DNA of 12,193 bases, taken from the NCBI GenBank assembly GCA_003510825.1, contig DOKO01000180.1, forward strand, positions 1 to 12,193, written 5' to 3'. The translations under genes and the position numbers were made by a program. Every line of letters begins with the position of its first letter. The first letter of the stretch is position 1. Source of the stretch: Stenotrophomonas sp. (GTDB taxonomy: Bacteria > Pseudomonadota > Gammaproteobacteria > Xanthomonadales > Xanthomonadaceae). The notes under the pieces are model-generated. The model made no database searches. It was not told where the DNA came from and was given only the letters and a program-made list of their open reading frames with translations. This document shows positions 1 to 6,409 of this stretch, piece by piece.

Positions 1-1058
1 GCTTCGCCGGCCGCTTCATGCAGGCGCAGGCGGGCTTCCAGGGCCGGGACGAAGTCAGGCATGGCCTCGATCCAGCGATCAGCCACGGCAATCGCACCCG
101 GGCTGCCGAAGCCTTCCGGCGCCAGGCGTGCCAGCCACAGATGCGGCAGCTGCGGCTGCTCGGCCAGCACCTCGTCCAGGTCGGCGCGGGCTTCTTCCTC
201 GCGGCCCAGGCGCTGCCAGCAGGCCAGCAGCAGCTCGACCACGCGGCGGTCGCCCGGGTTGGCCTTCAGCATCGGCCGCAGCTGCTCCAGCGCCTGCATC
301 GGCTGGTCGGCCTGCAAGGCGATCTCGGCACCGAGGCGCTGCAGCGCCGGCGTATCCAGGCCCGGCACCTGCAGCGCCTGCTGCAGCTGCTGGTGGGCGG
401 CCTCGACGTTGCCCTGGCGCAGCGCCAGCTGCACCACCAGGCCGTGCAGGCTGGTCATCTTCGGGTTGATGTCGAGCACGCGGCGGAAGGCCTGCTCGGC
501 AAAGGCCAGCATGTCCTTGGCCTGGTAGGCCGAACCCAGGGCGTACAGCACGCGCGGATCGTTGGGCATCTGCCGGCCGGCTTCGGACAGCAGCTGCAGC
601 GCGCGGTCGGCGTCATCGCGGTACAGGGCCACCATGCCCTGCAGCGCCAGCACTTCCGGATGCTCCGGCTGCAGCTTGGCAGCCAGCGTGGCCTGGCGTG
701 CGGCAGTGTCGATGTCGTTGCGGCCGATCGCCAGATGGGCCTGCATCAGGTACGCCTCGAAGGCGTTGGGATTGAGGTCGGTGGTGCGCAGCAGCGCTTC
801 GTCGGCGCCCTCGAACTGGTGCAGGGCCAGCAGCAGACCGGCCTGCTGCAGGTGCAGCTGTGCATCATCCGGGGCCAGCAGCAGCGCCTGCTGCAGGGGT
901 TCCTGCGCGGCCTCGGGCTGGCCCTGCTGCTGCAGCGCAAGCGCCAGCCAGCGGTGGGCCTGGGCCTGGCCGGGTTCATCGTGCACCCACGCCTGTGCCA
1001 GCTGCACGGCCTGTGCGGTGTCGTTCTGGCGCAGGGCCTGGAGAATCTGGTCTTGCAT
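1..1058 (-). CDS. TPR-repeat protein, C-terminus outside window
   Basis: About 352 residues are visible, starting MQDQILQALRQND from an ATG at 1058, and the frame stays open to the window edge, so the C-terminus is missing. The protein is a run of roughly 34-residue helix-turn-helix units with the TPR pattern (for example HRWLALALQQQGQPEAAQ, then VLYALGSAYQAKDMLAFAEQ), very rich in Leu, Gln and Ala and without cysteine-rich or membrane segments. It is therefore probably a soluble protein-interaction scaffold. Some Xanthomonadaceae TPR proteins carry a C-terminal enzyme domain such as a sulfotransferase or 2OG-Fe(II) oxygenase, and this cannot be judged here. No strong Shine-Dalgarno is seen; CGGA lies about 8 nt upstream. 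The gene follows yheT on the same strand after 56 nt containing a hairpin. TPR assignment is firm; function is unknown. Confidence 0.85.
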   Translation of the reverse strand, partial: MQDQILQALRQNDTAQAVQLAQAWVHDEPGQAQAHRWLALALQQQGQPEAAQEPLQQALLLAPDDAQLHLQQAGLLLALHQFEGADEALLRTTDLNPNAFEAYLMQAHLAIGRNDIDTAARQATLAAKLQPEHPEVLALQGMVALYRDDADRALQLLSEAGRQMPNDPRVLYALGSAYQAKDMLAFAEQAFRRVLDINPKMTSLHGLVVQLALRQGNVEAAHQQLQQALQVPGLDTPALQRLGAEIALQADQPMQALEQLRPMLKANPGDRRVVELLLACWQRLGREEEARADLDEVLAEQPQLPHLWLARLAPEGFGSPGAIAVADRWIEAMPDFVPALEARLRLHEAAGE

Positions 1059-1080
1059 GGCAGTCCGGTTCAATGGCAAA

Positions 1081-1096
1081 CCCGCATTGTAGCGGG
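1081..1096 (-). promoter_or_regulatory. Perfect hairpin with TACAAT loop between yheT and TPR gene
   Basis: On the minus strand CCCGC and GCGGG pair perfectly around a TACAAT loop and are followed by TTT. The element sits in the 56-nt gap after the yheT stop and before the TPR start. It can be read in two ways: a weak stem-plus-T terminator after yheT, or a promoter in which TACAAT is the -10 box, giving a leader of about 20 nt. No good -35 hexamer is seen at 16-18 nt; TGAACC lies 20 nt upstream. The sequence does not decide between these. Confidence 0.4.
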
Positions 1097-1114
1097 CTGC
1101 GCGCCGGTGCCGGT

Positions 1115-2149
1115 TCAGCCCGCCAGCACCCGCTGCAGGCGCTGGGCCACCCAGCGTTCGGAGAAGCCGTCGCCGCGCCAGTTTTCCAGGAACCCGCAGT
1201 GGCCGCCCCAGCAGGCGGTTTCCAGCCGCGCGTGCTGCGGCAGCTGCCAGTCGCGGAAGGTGGCGTAGGGAATGACCGGATCATCCTGGGCCATCAGGAT
1301 GTCGGCCGGCAGCTGCAGGGTGGACAGGCGGTCGCCGGCGATCGAGTAACCATCGAAGTAGGCCTGCAGCGTGCCGAAATCGGTATGCCGCTCGACCAGC
1401 CAGGTGGTCAGCGCGCGGATGTCCAGCTTCAGCACGCGGTCGTCGCAGTCGCTCAGTTCCGGGAACAGGTCGCGCTTGCGGCGCAGCGAGCCGGCCCACT
1501 TGCGGCGGAAGTACCAGTCGTACATCGCCGGGCCGCTCTGGATGCTGTCCATGGTCAGCGCCGGATCCAGCACCGGGCACACCGAGGCCACACGCTGCAG
1601 CGGCACGCCGGCCGCAGGGGCGCGCAGGGCGAGGCGCAGCACGAAGTTGCCGCCCAGCGAATAACCGGCAGCCACCAGCGGCAGGTCCGGCCAGCGCCGC
1701 GCGATGTCACCGGCCGCCTGCACCACTTCGTCGATGCGGTTGGAGTGGAAGATGCCGGGATTGAGGTGATGGGTATTGCCGTGGTCGCGGAAGTTCAGCC
1801 GCACCACGTCGAAGCCCTGGTCGATCATGCGCGCGGCCGCCATGCGCATGTAGCTGGATTCGGCGCTGCCTTCCCAGCCATGCAGCAGCAGGGCCATGCC
1901 CTTCGGCTCGCGGCCTTCGATGTAGCTGTGCCAACCCTGCAGGCGCACGCCGTCGCCACCGTCGAGGATCAGTTCTTCGCTGACCGCACCGGTGGCGGCC
2001 AGCAGCAGCAGGCCACGCTGCAGGCGCATGCGGCTGGAGCTGAGCATGGATTGCAGGTGCGGATTGCGCAGCCAGCGCGGCGGCTGGTAGTCAGCCGCAT
2101 GCAGCGTCGGCGTACCGGCGTCCAGCAGGGGTGGCGGGATCAGTGCCAC
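1115..2149 (-). CDS. yheT: YheT-family alpha/beta hydrolase
   Basis: This 344-residue protein matches the YheT/ABHD1-3 (UPF0017) group of serine hydrolases in length and motifs. The N-terminal PPRWLRNPHLQS (about 23-34) is the family signature. The oxyanion region is LLLHGWEGS (about 88-95), the nucleophile elbow GYSLGG puts the catalytic Ser at 164, the acid is Asp289 or 290 in AQDDPVIP, and the base is His317 in GGHCGF. The family acts as esterases or lipases, and the bacterial substrates are poorly known. The start is a GTG at 2149, 7 nt after the plsC stop; it has no clear Shine-Dalgarno, so translation may depend on coupling to plsC. Pairing with an acyltransferase fits a role in glycerolipid turnover, which is inference. 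The catalytic triad is complete and the gene appears intact. Confidence 0.9.
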   Translation of the reverse strand: MALIPPPLLDAGTPTLHAADYQPPRWLRNPHLQSMLSSSRMRLQRGLLLLAATGAVSEELILDGGDGVRLQGWHSYIEGREPKGMALLLHGWEGSAESSYMRMAAARMIDQGFDVVRLNFRDHGNTHHLNPGIFHSNRIDEVVQAAGDIARRWPDLPLVAAGYSLGGNFVLRLALRAPAAGVPLQRVASVCPVLDPALTMDSIQSGPAMYDWYFRRKWAGSLRRKRDLFPELSDCDDRVLKLDIRALTTWLVERHTDFGTLQAYFDGYSIAGDRLSTLQLPADILMAQDDPVIPYATFRDWQLPQHARLETACWGGHCGFLENWRGDGFSERWVAQRLQRVLAG

Positions 2150-2156
2150 CGCACGC

Positions 2157-2948
2157 TCACTGCCCGCTCATCGCCGCCACGATACGCGCGCGCGAGGTTT
2201 CCGCGATGCGTCGACGGCCTTCCAGGTCCTGTGCACCGATCGGTGCCAGGAAGTGCACTTCCGCACGTCGCGCCGGCTCACCGAGCAGGCGCAGGAAATT
2301 GGCGAAGAAACTCTCGCCCGGGCCGAAGGCCACGATGGTCTGCGCGTCGCCATGGGCGCCGTAGACCAGGGCCACTGGCTGCACCGGCACGCCGGTTTCA
2401 ACCGCGGCCTGGAAGATGCGGGCATGGAACGGGCCCACTTCGTGGCCGCCCCGGGTACGCCCTTCCGGGAACACGCCCACCGCCTTGCCATCGCGCAGGC
2501 GGTCGGCCATCACCTGCATGACCCCACCGAGCGATTCGGTGTTGCCACGCTGGTGGAAGATGGTCTGCCCGCGCGCGGCCAGCCAGCCCACTACCGGCCA
2601 GCTGGCGATCTCGCGCTTGGCGACGAAACCCATCATGCGCTGGCTGTGCAGGATGGAGATATCCACCCAGCTGACGTGGTTGGCGACGAACAGCACCGCG
2701 CCCGGCAGCGCCGAACCGATCTGCACCAGGCGGAAGCCGAAGATCCACATCAGGCCGCCCTGCCACCAGTTGACGACCTTGGCGCCGAAGGTGGCATCGC
2801 CCACGCGCAGTTCGCCCCACGGCGGAAGCATGCCGATGAGGATCAACGGCAGGAACACGAGGATGTGGACCAACAGCAGCGGTACGCGGTACAGGTAACG
2901 GCACACACGCGCCACGCCGCCACGGGGGGCCGGAGTGGGGGAAGTCAT
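2157..2948 (-). CDS. PlsC-like 1-acyl-glycerol-3-phosphate acyltransferase
   Basis: This 263-residue member of the LPLAT/PlsC family would transfer an acyl chain to lysophosphatidic acid or a related acceptor at the inner membrane. A hydrophobic segment at about 22-44 anchors it. Motif I is NHVSWVD with His91 and Asp96 as the HX4D catalytic pair. KREIASWPVVGWLA (111-124) resembles motif II, FPEGRT (160-165) is motif III and VPVQPVAL is motif IV. The reading frame stays open upstream to 3131, but that extension is Arg/Ala-rich and runs through a REP element, so the ATG at 2948 with MTSPTPAPRGG is preferred. There is no Shine-Dalgarno before it, and a -10-like box ends 6 nt upstream, so the mRNA may be leaderless. 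Stenotrophomonas should have another housekeeping PlsC, so this could be a specialised paralogue such as an OlsA- or hemolysin-type acyltransferase. Confidence 0.88.
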   Translation of the reverse strand: MTSPTPAPRGGVARVCRYLYRVPLLLVHILVFLPLILIGMLPPWGELRVGDATFGAKVVNWWQGGLMWIFGFRLVQIGSALPGAVLFVANHVSWVDISILHSQRMMGFVAKREIASWPVVGWLAARGQTIFHQRGNTESLGGVMQVMADRLRDGKAVGVFPEGRTRGGHEVGPFHARIFQAAVETGVPVQPVALVYGAHGDAQTIVAFGPGESFFANFLRLLGEPARRAEVHFLAPIGAQDLEGRRRIAETSRARIVAAMSGQ

Positions 2949-2954
2949 CCGCGC

Positions 2955-2984
2955 ACGATACCGGAGGGCCGCAGCCGCTGCCAG
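2955..2984 (-). promoter_or_regulatory. Putative sigma70 promoter of plsC-yheT, leaderless
   Basis: On the minus strand CTGGCA (2984-2979, 4 of 6 matches to TTGACA) and TATCGT (2960-2955) are separated by 18 nt. With the usual distance from the -10 box, transcription would start at or next to the A of the plsC ATG at 2948. The same TATCGT box appears in front of the AAA ATPase gene at 10370. This is inferred from sequence only. Confidence 0.45.
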
Positions 2985-3078
2985 CCGATTCTGGCCATAA
3001 GTCCTATTGACCGCGGCCATGGGCGGGAACACGGTGTCCTGTTGGCGGGGCTGTTGGGGGCGACTGGCCGCGAACAGC

Positions 3079-3101
3079 CGTCGAGCATGGCTCGACGCTA
3101 C
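3079..3101 (-). repeat. SMAG-type REP (GTAG-headed palindrome)
   Basis: Read on the minus strand, the element begins with GTAG (3101-3098), followed by a perfect 8-bp stem, CGTCGAGC and GCTCGACG, around a 3-nt loop. This is the form of the SMAG REP elements that are dispersed in intergenic regions of Stenotrophomonas maltophilia. Its head overlaps the end of the MBL gene, so the TAG stop codon lies inside the GTAG. Elements of this kind can protect the 3' ends of transcripts or slow transcription, which would separate the seven-gene unit from plsC. Confidence 0.85.
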
Positions 3102-3931
3102 AGGGTCGCGGCGGGGCGCCATTGCCCGCAATGGGCCGGTACCAGCTGCAGGTCGCTGACCTGGCGCTGGGTGTGCTGCAGCCGCTGCAGGGTCTGCCGG
3201 TAGGTGCCGGTGTGGCCAAGCAGTGCGGTGACCAGCCGCGGTGGCGGCACGCCATCGGTGATGGCGGCGCTGGACCAGGCGGCGTCGGCCACCAGGAACA
3301 CCGGGCGGCCATCGGCCCCTTCAAACAGCAGGCCGTGCTGGCCCACCGCATGGCCGGGCAGCGGCACCGCCAGCAGGCTGCGGTCGCCCAGCACGTCGCG
3401 GCCACGGCCGAAGGCATCGAAGGGACGCGGCAGGTCCACCTCCGGCAGGCTTTCCAGCCAGCCCATGCGCGGCGCCGCATCGCGGGTCAACGCGGGCAGC
3501 AGGCCCACGCTGAGCGCACGCAGGCGCCCGCGCGCGGCCTGGTCCTGCCACGCGGCGCGCGAACACAGCAGCGGCACGTCGGGGAAATCGAGCACGCCAC
3601 CCACATGGTCACCGTGCAGGTGCGACAGCACCACCAGGCCGATGTCGGCCGCGCCGATGCCACGCTGCTGCAGCTGCGCGCGCACGCTCTGGCCCGGGCC
3701 CAGGTGCACCGGCGTGACCCAGCGGTACAGGCGCTCGGGGAAGCGCGCGGTGGCCTGCAGGAAGGCGTCCGAATAACCGGTGTCGAACAGGATGAGGCCG
3801 CGCTGCGGATGCCGCAGCAATGCCACCAGCGCCGGGAATTCGCAGCGATGCCAGCTGCCTCCCTGGCGCACGGCACATTGCGGGTGCACGCAGTGGCCGG
3901 CCTCGATCAGTTCCCACTCAAGCCGTGCCAT
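3098..3931 (-). CDS. Metallo-beta-lactamase-fold hydrolase, lactonase-like
   Basis: This 277-residue MBL-fold enzyme has a complete dinuclear metal site: HLHGDH (His104, His106, Asp108, His109), His194 in PGHAVGQHG, bridging Asp216 in VADAAW and His267 in PAHC. LILFDTGYSDAF near residues 47-57 and the spacing of ligands resemble the AHL-lactonase/AiiA-like branch more than true beta-lactamases or glyoxalase II. There is no signal peptide, so it is cytoplasmic. The ATG at 3931 lies inside the end of the upstream reductase gene (14-nt overlap) with GGGGG just upstream as ribosome-binding sequence, so the two are translationally coupled. The reading frame extends further upstream to 4084, but that part is antisense-like Arg/Ala/Pro sequence and is rejected. 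The context suggests a lactone, thioester or ester product of the neighbouring ketosynthase/reductase pair as substrate, which is inference. Confidence 0.88.
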   Translation of the reverse strand: MARLEWELIEAGHCVHPQCAVRQGGSWHRCEFPALVALLRHPQRGLILFDTGYSDAFLQATARFPERLYRWVTPVHLGPGQSVRAQLQQRGIGAADIGLVVLSHLHGDHVGGVLDFPDVPLLCSRAAWQDQAARGRLRALSVGLLPALTRDAAPRMGWLESLPEVDLPRPFDAFGRGRDVLGDRSLLAVPLPGHAVGQHGLLFEGADGRPVFLVADAAWSSAAITDGVPPPRLVTALLGHTGTYRQTLQRLQHTQRQVSDLQLVPAHCGQWRPAATL

Positions 3932-4940
3932 CGCTGCCCCCGTGCTGCTTGCAGGCGTGCTGCTTCCAGTGCGCGGCGAAGGCCTGCAGCGCGGCCTGCA
4001 CGCCGGTGCGCGGGTCGTAGCCGAGGTCGCGCCGCGCGGCGCTGATGTCCAAGGTCTGCGAGTAGCCCAGCACGCCCACGCCATAGCGGGTCAGGCGCGG
4101 CTCGGGGCGGCCCGGGCGCAGGTTGGCCACGGATTCGGCCACACTGGCCGCGGCCAGCGCCACCATTCGCGGCACCGGCCGCAGGCGCACCTGCAGGTCC
4201 ATCGCTTCGAACAGGCCGTTGACCAGCGCATGCACGTGCAGCGGGGTGCCGGCGCTGATGTTGTAGGCCCGCCCGCTGCAGCGCGCGTCCGCCTGCAGCG
4301 CCAGACTCACCGCCTGCACTGCATCGTCGATGGGGGTGACATCGATGAGCGCGCGGCCGCCGTGGATCAGCGGGAAACGGCCGCTGGCCGCCACCGCCAG
4401 CAGGCGTGGCAGGATCGCGCGGTCGCCGGGCCCGAACACCGCACGCGGGCGCAGCACCACGGTGTGCAGTCCCTGGCGAGCGGCAGCGGCCACGGCCAGT
4501 TCCGATGCCCATTTGCTGCGGGCGTAGTCGGTGATCCAGCGCCGTGGCGGCTGGAAGCGTTCATCCAGACCGTACTGGTCGGCGAAGCGGAAATAGATGC
4601 TGGGCGAACCCAGGTGGACCAGGCGGGCAACGCCGGCGGCCTGCGCGGCCTGCAGCAGGCGCGTGGTGGCCAGCACGTTCGCCCGCTGGAATGCGGCTGC
4701 CGTTCCCCAGGGTTGCGACATTGCCGCACAGTGCACCACCGCATCGCAGCCCTGCAGCAGCGGCGCCAAGGCATCCTCGGCAAGATCGGCAGCAATCACC
4801 TCGATGCCGTGCACGGCCAGCGCCTGCAGCCGAAGCGCATCGCGCCCGCTGCCGCGCACCTGCCAGCCCTGTGCCGCCAGCGCGAGTGCGACATGCTGGC
4901 CAATGAAGCCGCTGGCGCCGGTGACCAGGACCCTGGCCAT
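3918..4940 (-). CDS. OleD-like NAD(P)-dependent 3beta-HSD/epimerase-family reductase
   Basis: This 340-residue extended SDR has the Rossmann motif TGASGFIG (7-14), an Asp-Leu after the third strand (52-53), VVHCAA (68-73) and the catalytic pair Tyr139/Lys143 in DYARSKW, with Ser112 or Ser114 as third residue. PRAVFGPGD and the C-terminal helix pattern resemble the 3beta-hydroxysteroid dehydrogenase branch, which includes OleD, the enzyme that reduces a 2-alkyl-3-ketoacid in the olefin pathway. It is not the canonical Xanthomonadaceae OleD as I remember it, so it is probably a paralogue. Its start overlaps the ketosynthase stop by one base (TGATG) and its end overlaps the MBL start by 14 nt, which ties the three products together stoichiometrically. 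Reduction of the keto product of the neighbouring synthase is the likely role. Cofactor choice was not determined. Confidence 0.88.
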   Translation of the reverse strand: MARVLVTGASGFIGQHVALALAAQGWQVRGSGRDALRLQALAVHGIEVIAADLAEDALAPLLQGCDAVVHCAAMSQPWGTAAAFQRANVLATTRLLQAAQAAGVARLVHLGSPSIYFRFADQYGLDERFQPPRRWITDYARSKWASELAVAAAARQGLHTVVLRPRAVFGPGDRAILPRLLAVAASGRFPLIHGGRALIDVTPIDDAVQAVSLALQADARCSGRAYNISAGTPLHVHALVNGLFEAMDLQVRLRPVPRMVALAAASVAESVANLRPGRPEPRLTRYGVGVLGYSQTLDISAARRDLGYDPRTGVQAALQAFAAHWKQHACKQHGGSDGTA

Positions 4941-5959
4941 CAGTAGCGCAGCACCGCGCCGCCCAGCGCCAGGCCGGCGCCGGTACCGATCAGCAGGGCC
5001 TGGCCGCCGCGCGGCAGGCGGCCGTCGATCAGTGCCTGGTGCAGGGCCATCGGCAGCGACGCCGCCAGCTGGTTGCCGTGCTCGCGCAGGATGCGCACCA
5101 GCCGCTGCGGCGGCAGGCCCAGCACCCGCTGCAGATGATCCAGCGCCTGCCCGCTGGCCTGGTGCGGCACGATCACATCGCACGCGGCCAGCGAGGTGCC
5201 GGCGCAGTCCAGCAGATCCTGCAGGAAGCCGGGCAGGCGCCGCGCGGCTTCGCGGTACAGCGCCTTGCCCTGCATCTGGAAATGATGGGCTGCGCGGTAG
5301 GCATCCACATCGTCGAACAGGCGCATGCCGGTGCCGCAGGTCGGCACCTGGCACAGTTCGGCACCGTCGCCATAGGTGCGCAGGCGGGTGGCCAGCAGCG
5401 CCGAGGCTTGGCCGTCGCCGGCACGCTCGACCAGCATCGCCACTGCACCATCGCCGAACAACGGCGCAGTCAGCGGGTCATCCGGGTCGAGGCCGGCACT
5501 GGGAATGTCGCTGCAGACGATCAGCACGCGCCGGTAGCGGCCCAGTGCGAGCAGGCTGCCGGCCATTTCCAGCGCCACCACGAAGCCCAGGCAGGTGGCG
5601 TTGACGTCGAAGGACGGCACGCCACTGTCGCCCAGGCCGAGGGCGCGCTGCACCAGCACGGCCTGGCAGGGAATGGCCTGCTCCATCACCCCGCAGGCGG
5701 AGATGATGCAGTCGATGTCGGTGATCGCCAGGCCCGCCTGCTGCAGGGCCTGGCGTGCGGCCTGCGCACCCATCCACGAGGCCCGCTCATCGGCCGCTGC
5801 ATGGCCGCGGCTGGCCACGCCGCTGTGCCGTTCGACCCAGCCGTCCGGCTTGTTCCAGCGCTGGTCGAACTGCTGCGAAGGCACGCGCAGGCGCGGCAGG
5901 CAGGCACCGCTGGCGATGATCCGCAGCGGCAGCGCGGCGGGAGCAGGCAGCCCGGACAT
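4940..5959 (-). CDS. FabH-like 3-oxoacyl-ACP synthase III family protein
   Basis: This 339-residue thiolase-fold condensing enzyme has the KAS III catalytic triad: Cys123 in FDVNATCLGF, His266 in VPHQAS and Asn296 in EHGNQLAASL, plus the FGDGA loop (168-172). It would condense an acyl thioester with a malonyl or second acyl group. It is unlikely to be the housekeeping FabH because it sits outside a fab cluster and beside an OleD-like reductase. It differs from OleA as I recall that protein: the residue before the conserved proline in the segment VMEQAIPCQA is Ile96, where OleA carries its catalytic Glu. True head-to-head Claisen condensation is therefore doubtful. The ATG at 5959 has GAGG about 6 nt upstream, formed across the thioesterase stop 5 nt away. 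A longer frame reaching 6052 overlaps the thioesterase in another frame and is rejected. Confidence 0.88.
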   Translation of the reverse strand: MSGLPAPAALPLRIIASGACLPRLRVPSQQFDQRWNKPDGWVERHSGVASRGHAAADERASWMGAQAARQALQQAGLAITDIDCIISACGVMEQAIPCQAVLVQRALGLGDSGVPSFDVNATCLGFVVALEMAGSLLALGRYRRVLIVCSDIPSAGLDPDDPLTAPLFGDGAVAMLVERAGDGQASALLATRLRTYGDGAELCQVPTCGTGMRLFDDVDAYRAAHHFQMQGKALYREAARRLPGFLQDLLDCAGTSLAACDVIVPHQASGQALDHLQRVLGLPPQRLVRILREHGNQLAASLPMALHQALIDGRLPRGGQALLIGTGAGLALGGAVLRY

Positions 5960-5964
5960 CGGCC

Positions 5965-6399
5965 TCAGCCGTGGCCTGCAGCCACCACCGCCAGGGTCAG
6001 CCGCGAGATGCACACCAGCCGGCCCTGTTCGTCTTCGATGCGGATCTCCCACAGCTGCGTGCTGCGGCCCACGTGCACCGCACGCGCGGTGCCGGTGACG
6101 GTGCCGCTGCGCACGGCGCGCACGTGGTTGGCGTTGATCTCCAGGCCCACGCAGACCTGCTTGCCGGTATCCACGCAGAGATTGCCGGCGCTGCTGCCCA
6201 GGGTTTCGGCCAGCACCACCGAGGCGCCGCCGTGCAGGATGCCGTACGGCTGGCGGGTGCGTTCGTCGACCGGCATGGTGGCCTGCAGCCAGTCATCACC
6301 GGCGGCGGTGAAGGCGATGCCCAGGGTATCGATGGCCGTGCCACGGCTGAGCGCATTGAGCTGGTCGATGGAAACAGCGTCGCGGAACACCTGGGTCAT
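5965..6399 (-). CDS. Hotdog-fold thioesterase, YdiI/MenI-like
   Basis: This 144-residue single hotdog domain closely resembles E. coli YdiI (MenI, DHNA-CoA thioesterase). Shared stretches, from memory of that protein, include ATMPVDERTRQP (40-51), LHGGASVVLAETLGS (55-69) and GLEINANHVRAVRSG (85-99). Glu65 corresponds to the catalytic Glu63 of YdiI and His56-Gly57-Gly58 to the oxyanion region. The family hydrolyses acyl-CoA or acyl-ACP thioesters, often aromatic or beta-hydroxy types. Xanthomonadaceae mainly use ubiquinone, so a menaquinone role is doubtful and I give no gene symbol. The start at 6399 is preferred over the in-frame ATG at 6435 because it matches the family length, does not overlap the PLD gene, and has AAGGTG about 8 nt upstream. 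It lies 10 nt after the PLD stop and 5 nt before the ketosynthase. Confidence 0.9.
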   Translation of the reverse strand: MTQVFRDAVSIDQLNALSRGTAIDTLGIAFTAAGDDWLQATMPVDERTRQPYGILHGGASVVLAETLGSSAGNLCVDTGKQVCVGLEINANHVRAVRSGTVTGTARAVHVGRSTQLWEIRIEDEQGRLVCISRLTLAVVAAGHG

Positions 6400-6409
6400 G
6401 CAAGCACCT

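Noticed and set aside
140..1000. CAG/CTG-rich stretches as simple repeats
   Set aside because: They are irregular, stay in frame, and encode the Leu/Gln/Ala-rich TPR helices, so they are coding composition rather than a tandem repeat.
18..2521. Long plus-strand frames (18-1268 and 860-2521)
   Set aside because: They are antisense to the TPR, YheT and PlsC genes, with low-complexity Gln/Arg/Ala composition and no recognisable domain.
2949..3131. N-terminal extension of the PlsC-like protein to 3131
   Set aside because: It would run through the SMAG repeat and overlap the MBL gene, and it adds no family sequence.
4941..5354. N-terminal extension of the OleD-like reductase to 5354
   Set aside because: The extension overlaps the ketosynthase in another frame and is Pro/Ala/Arg-rich. 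The Rossmann motif begins directly after the ATG at 4940, as expected.
4940..5959. Housekeeping fabH
   Set aside because: The triad fits KAS III, but the neighbours are not fatty-acid-synthesis genes (no plsX, fabD or fabG), so the symbol is not given.
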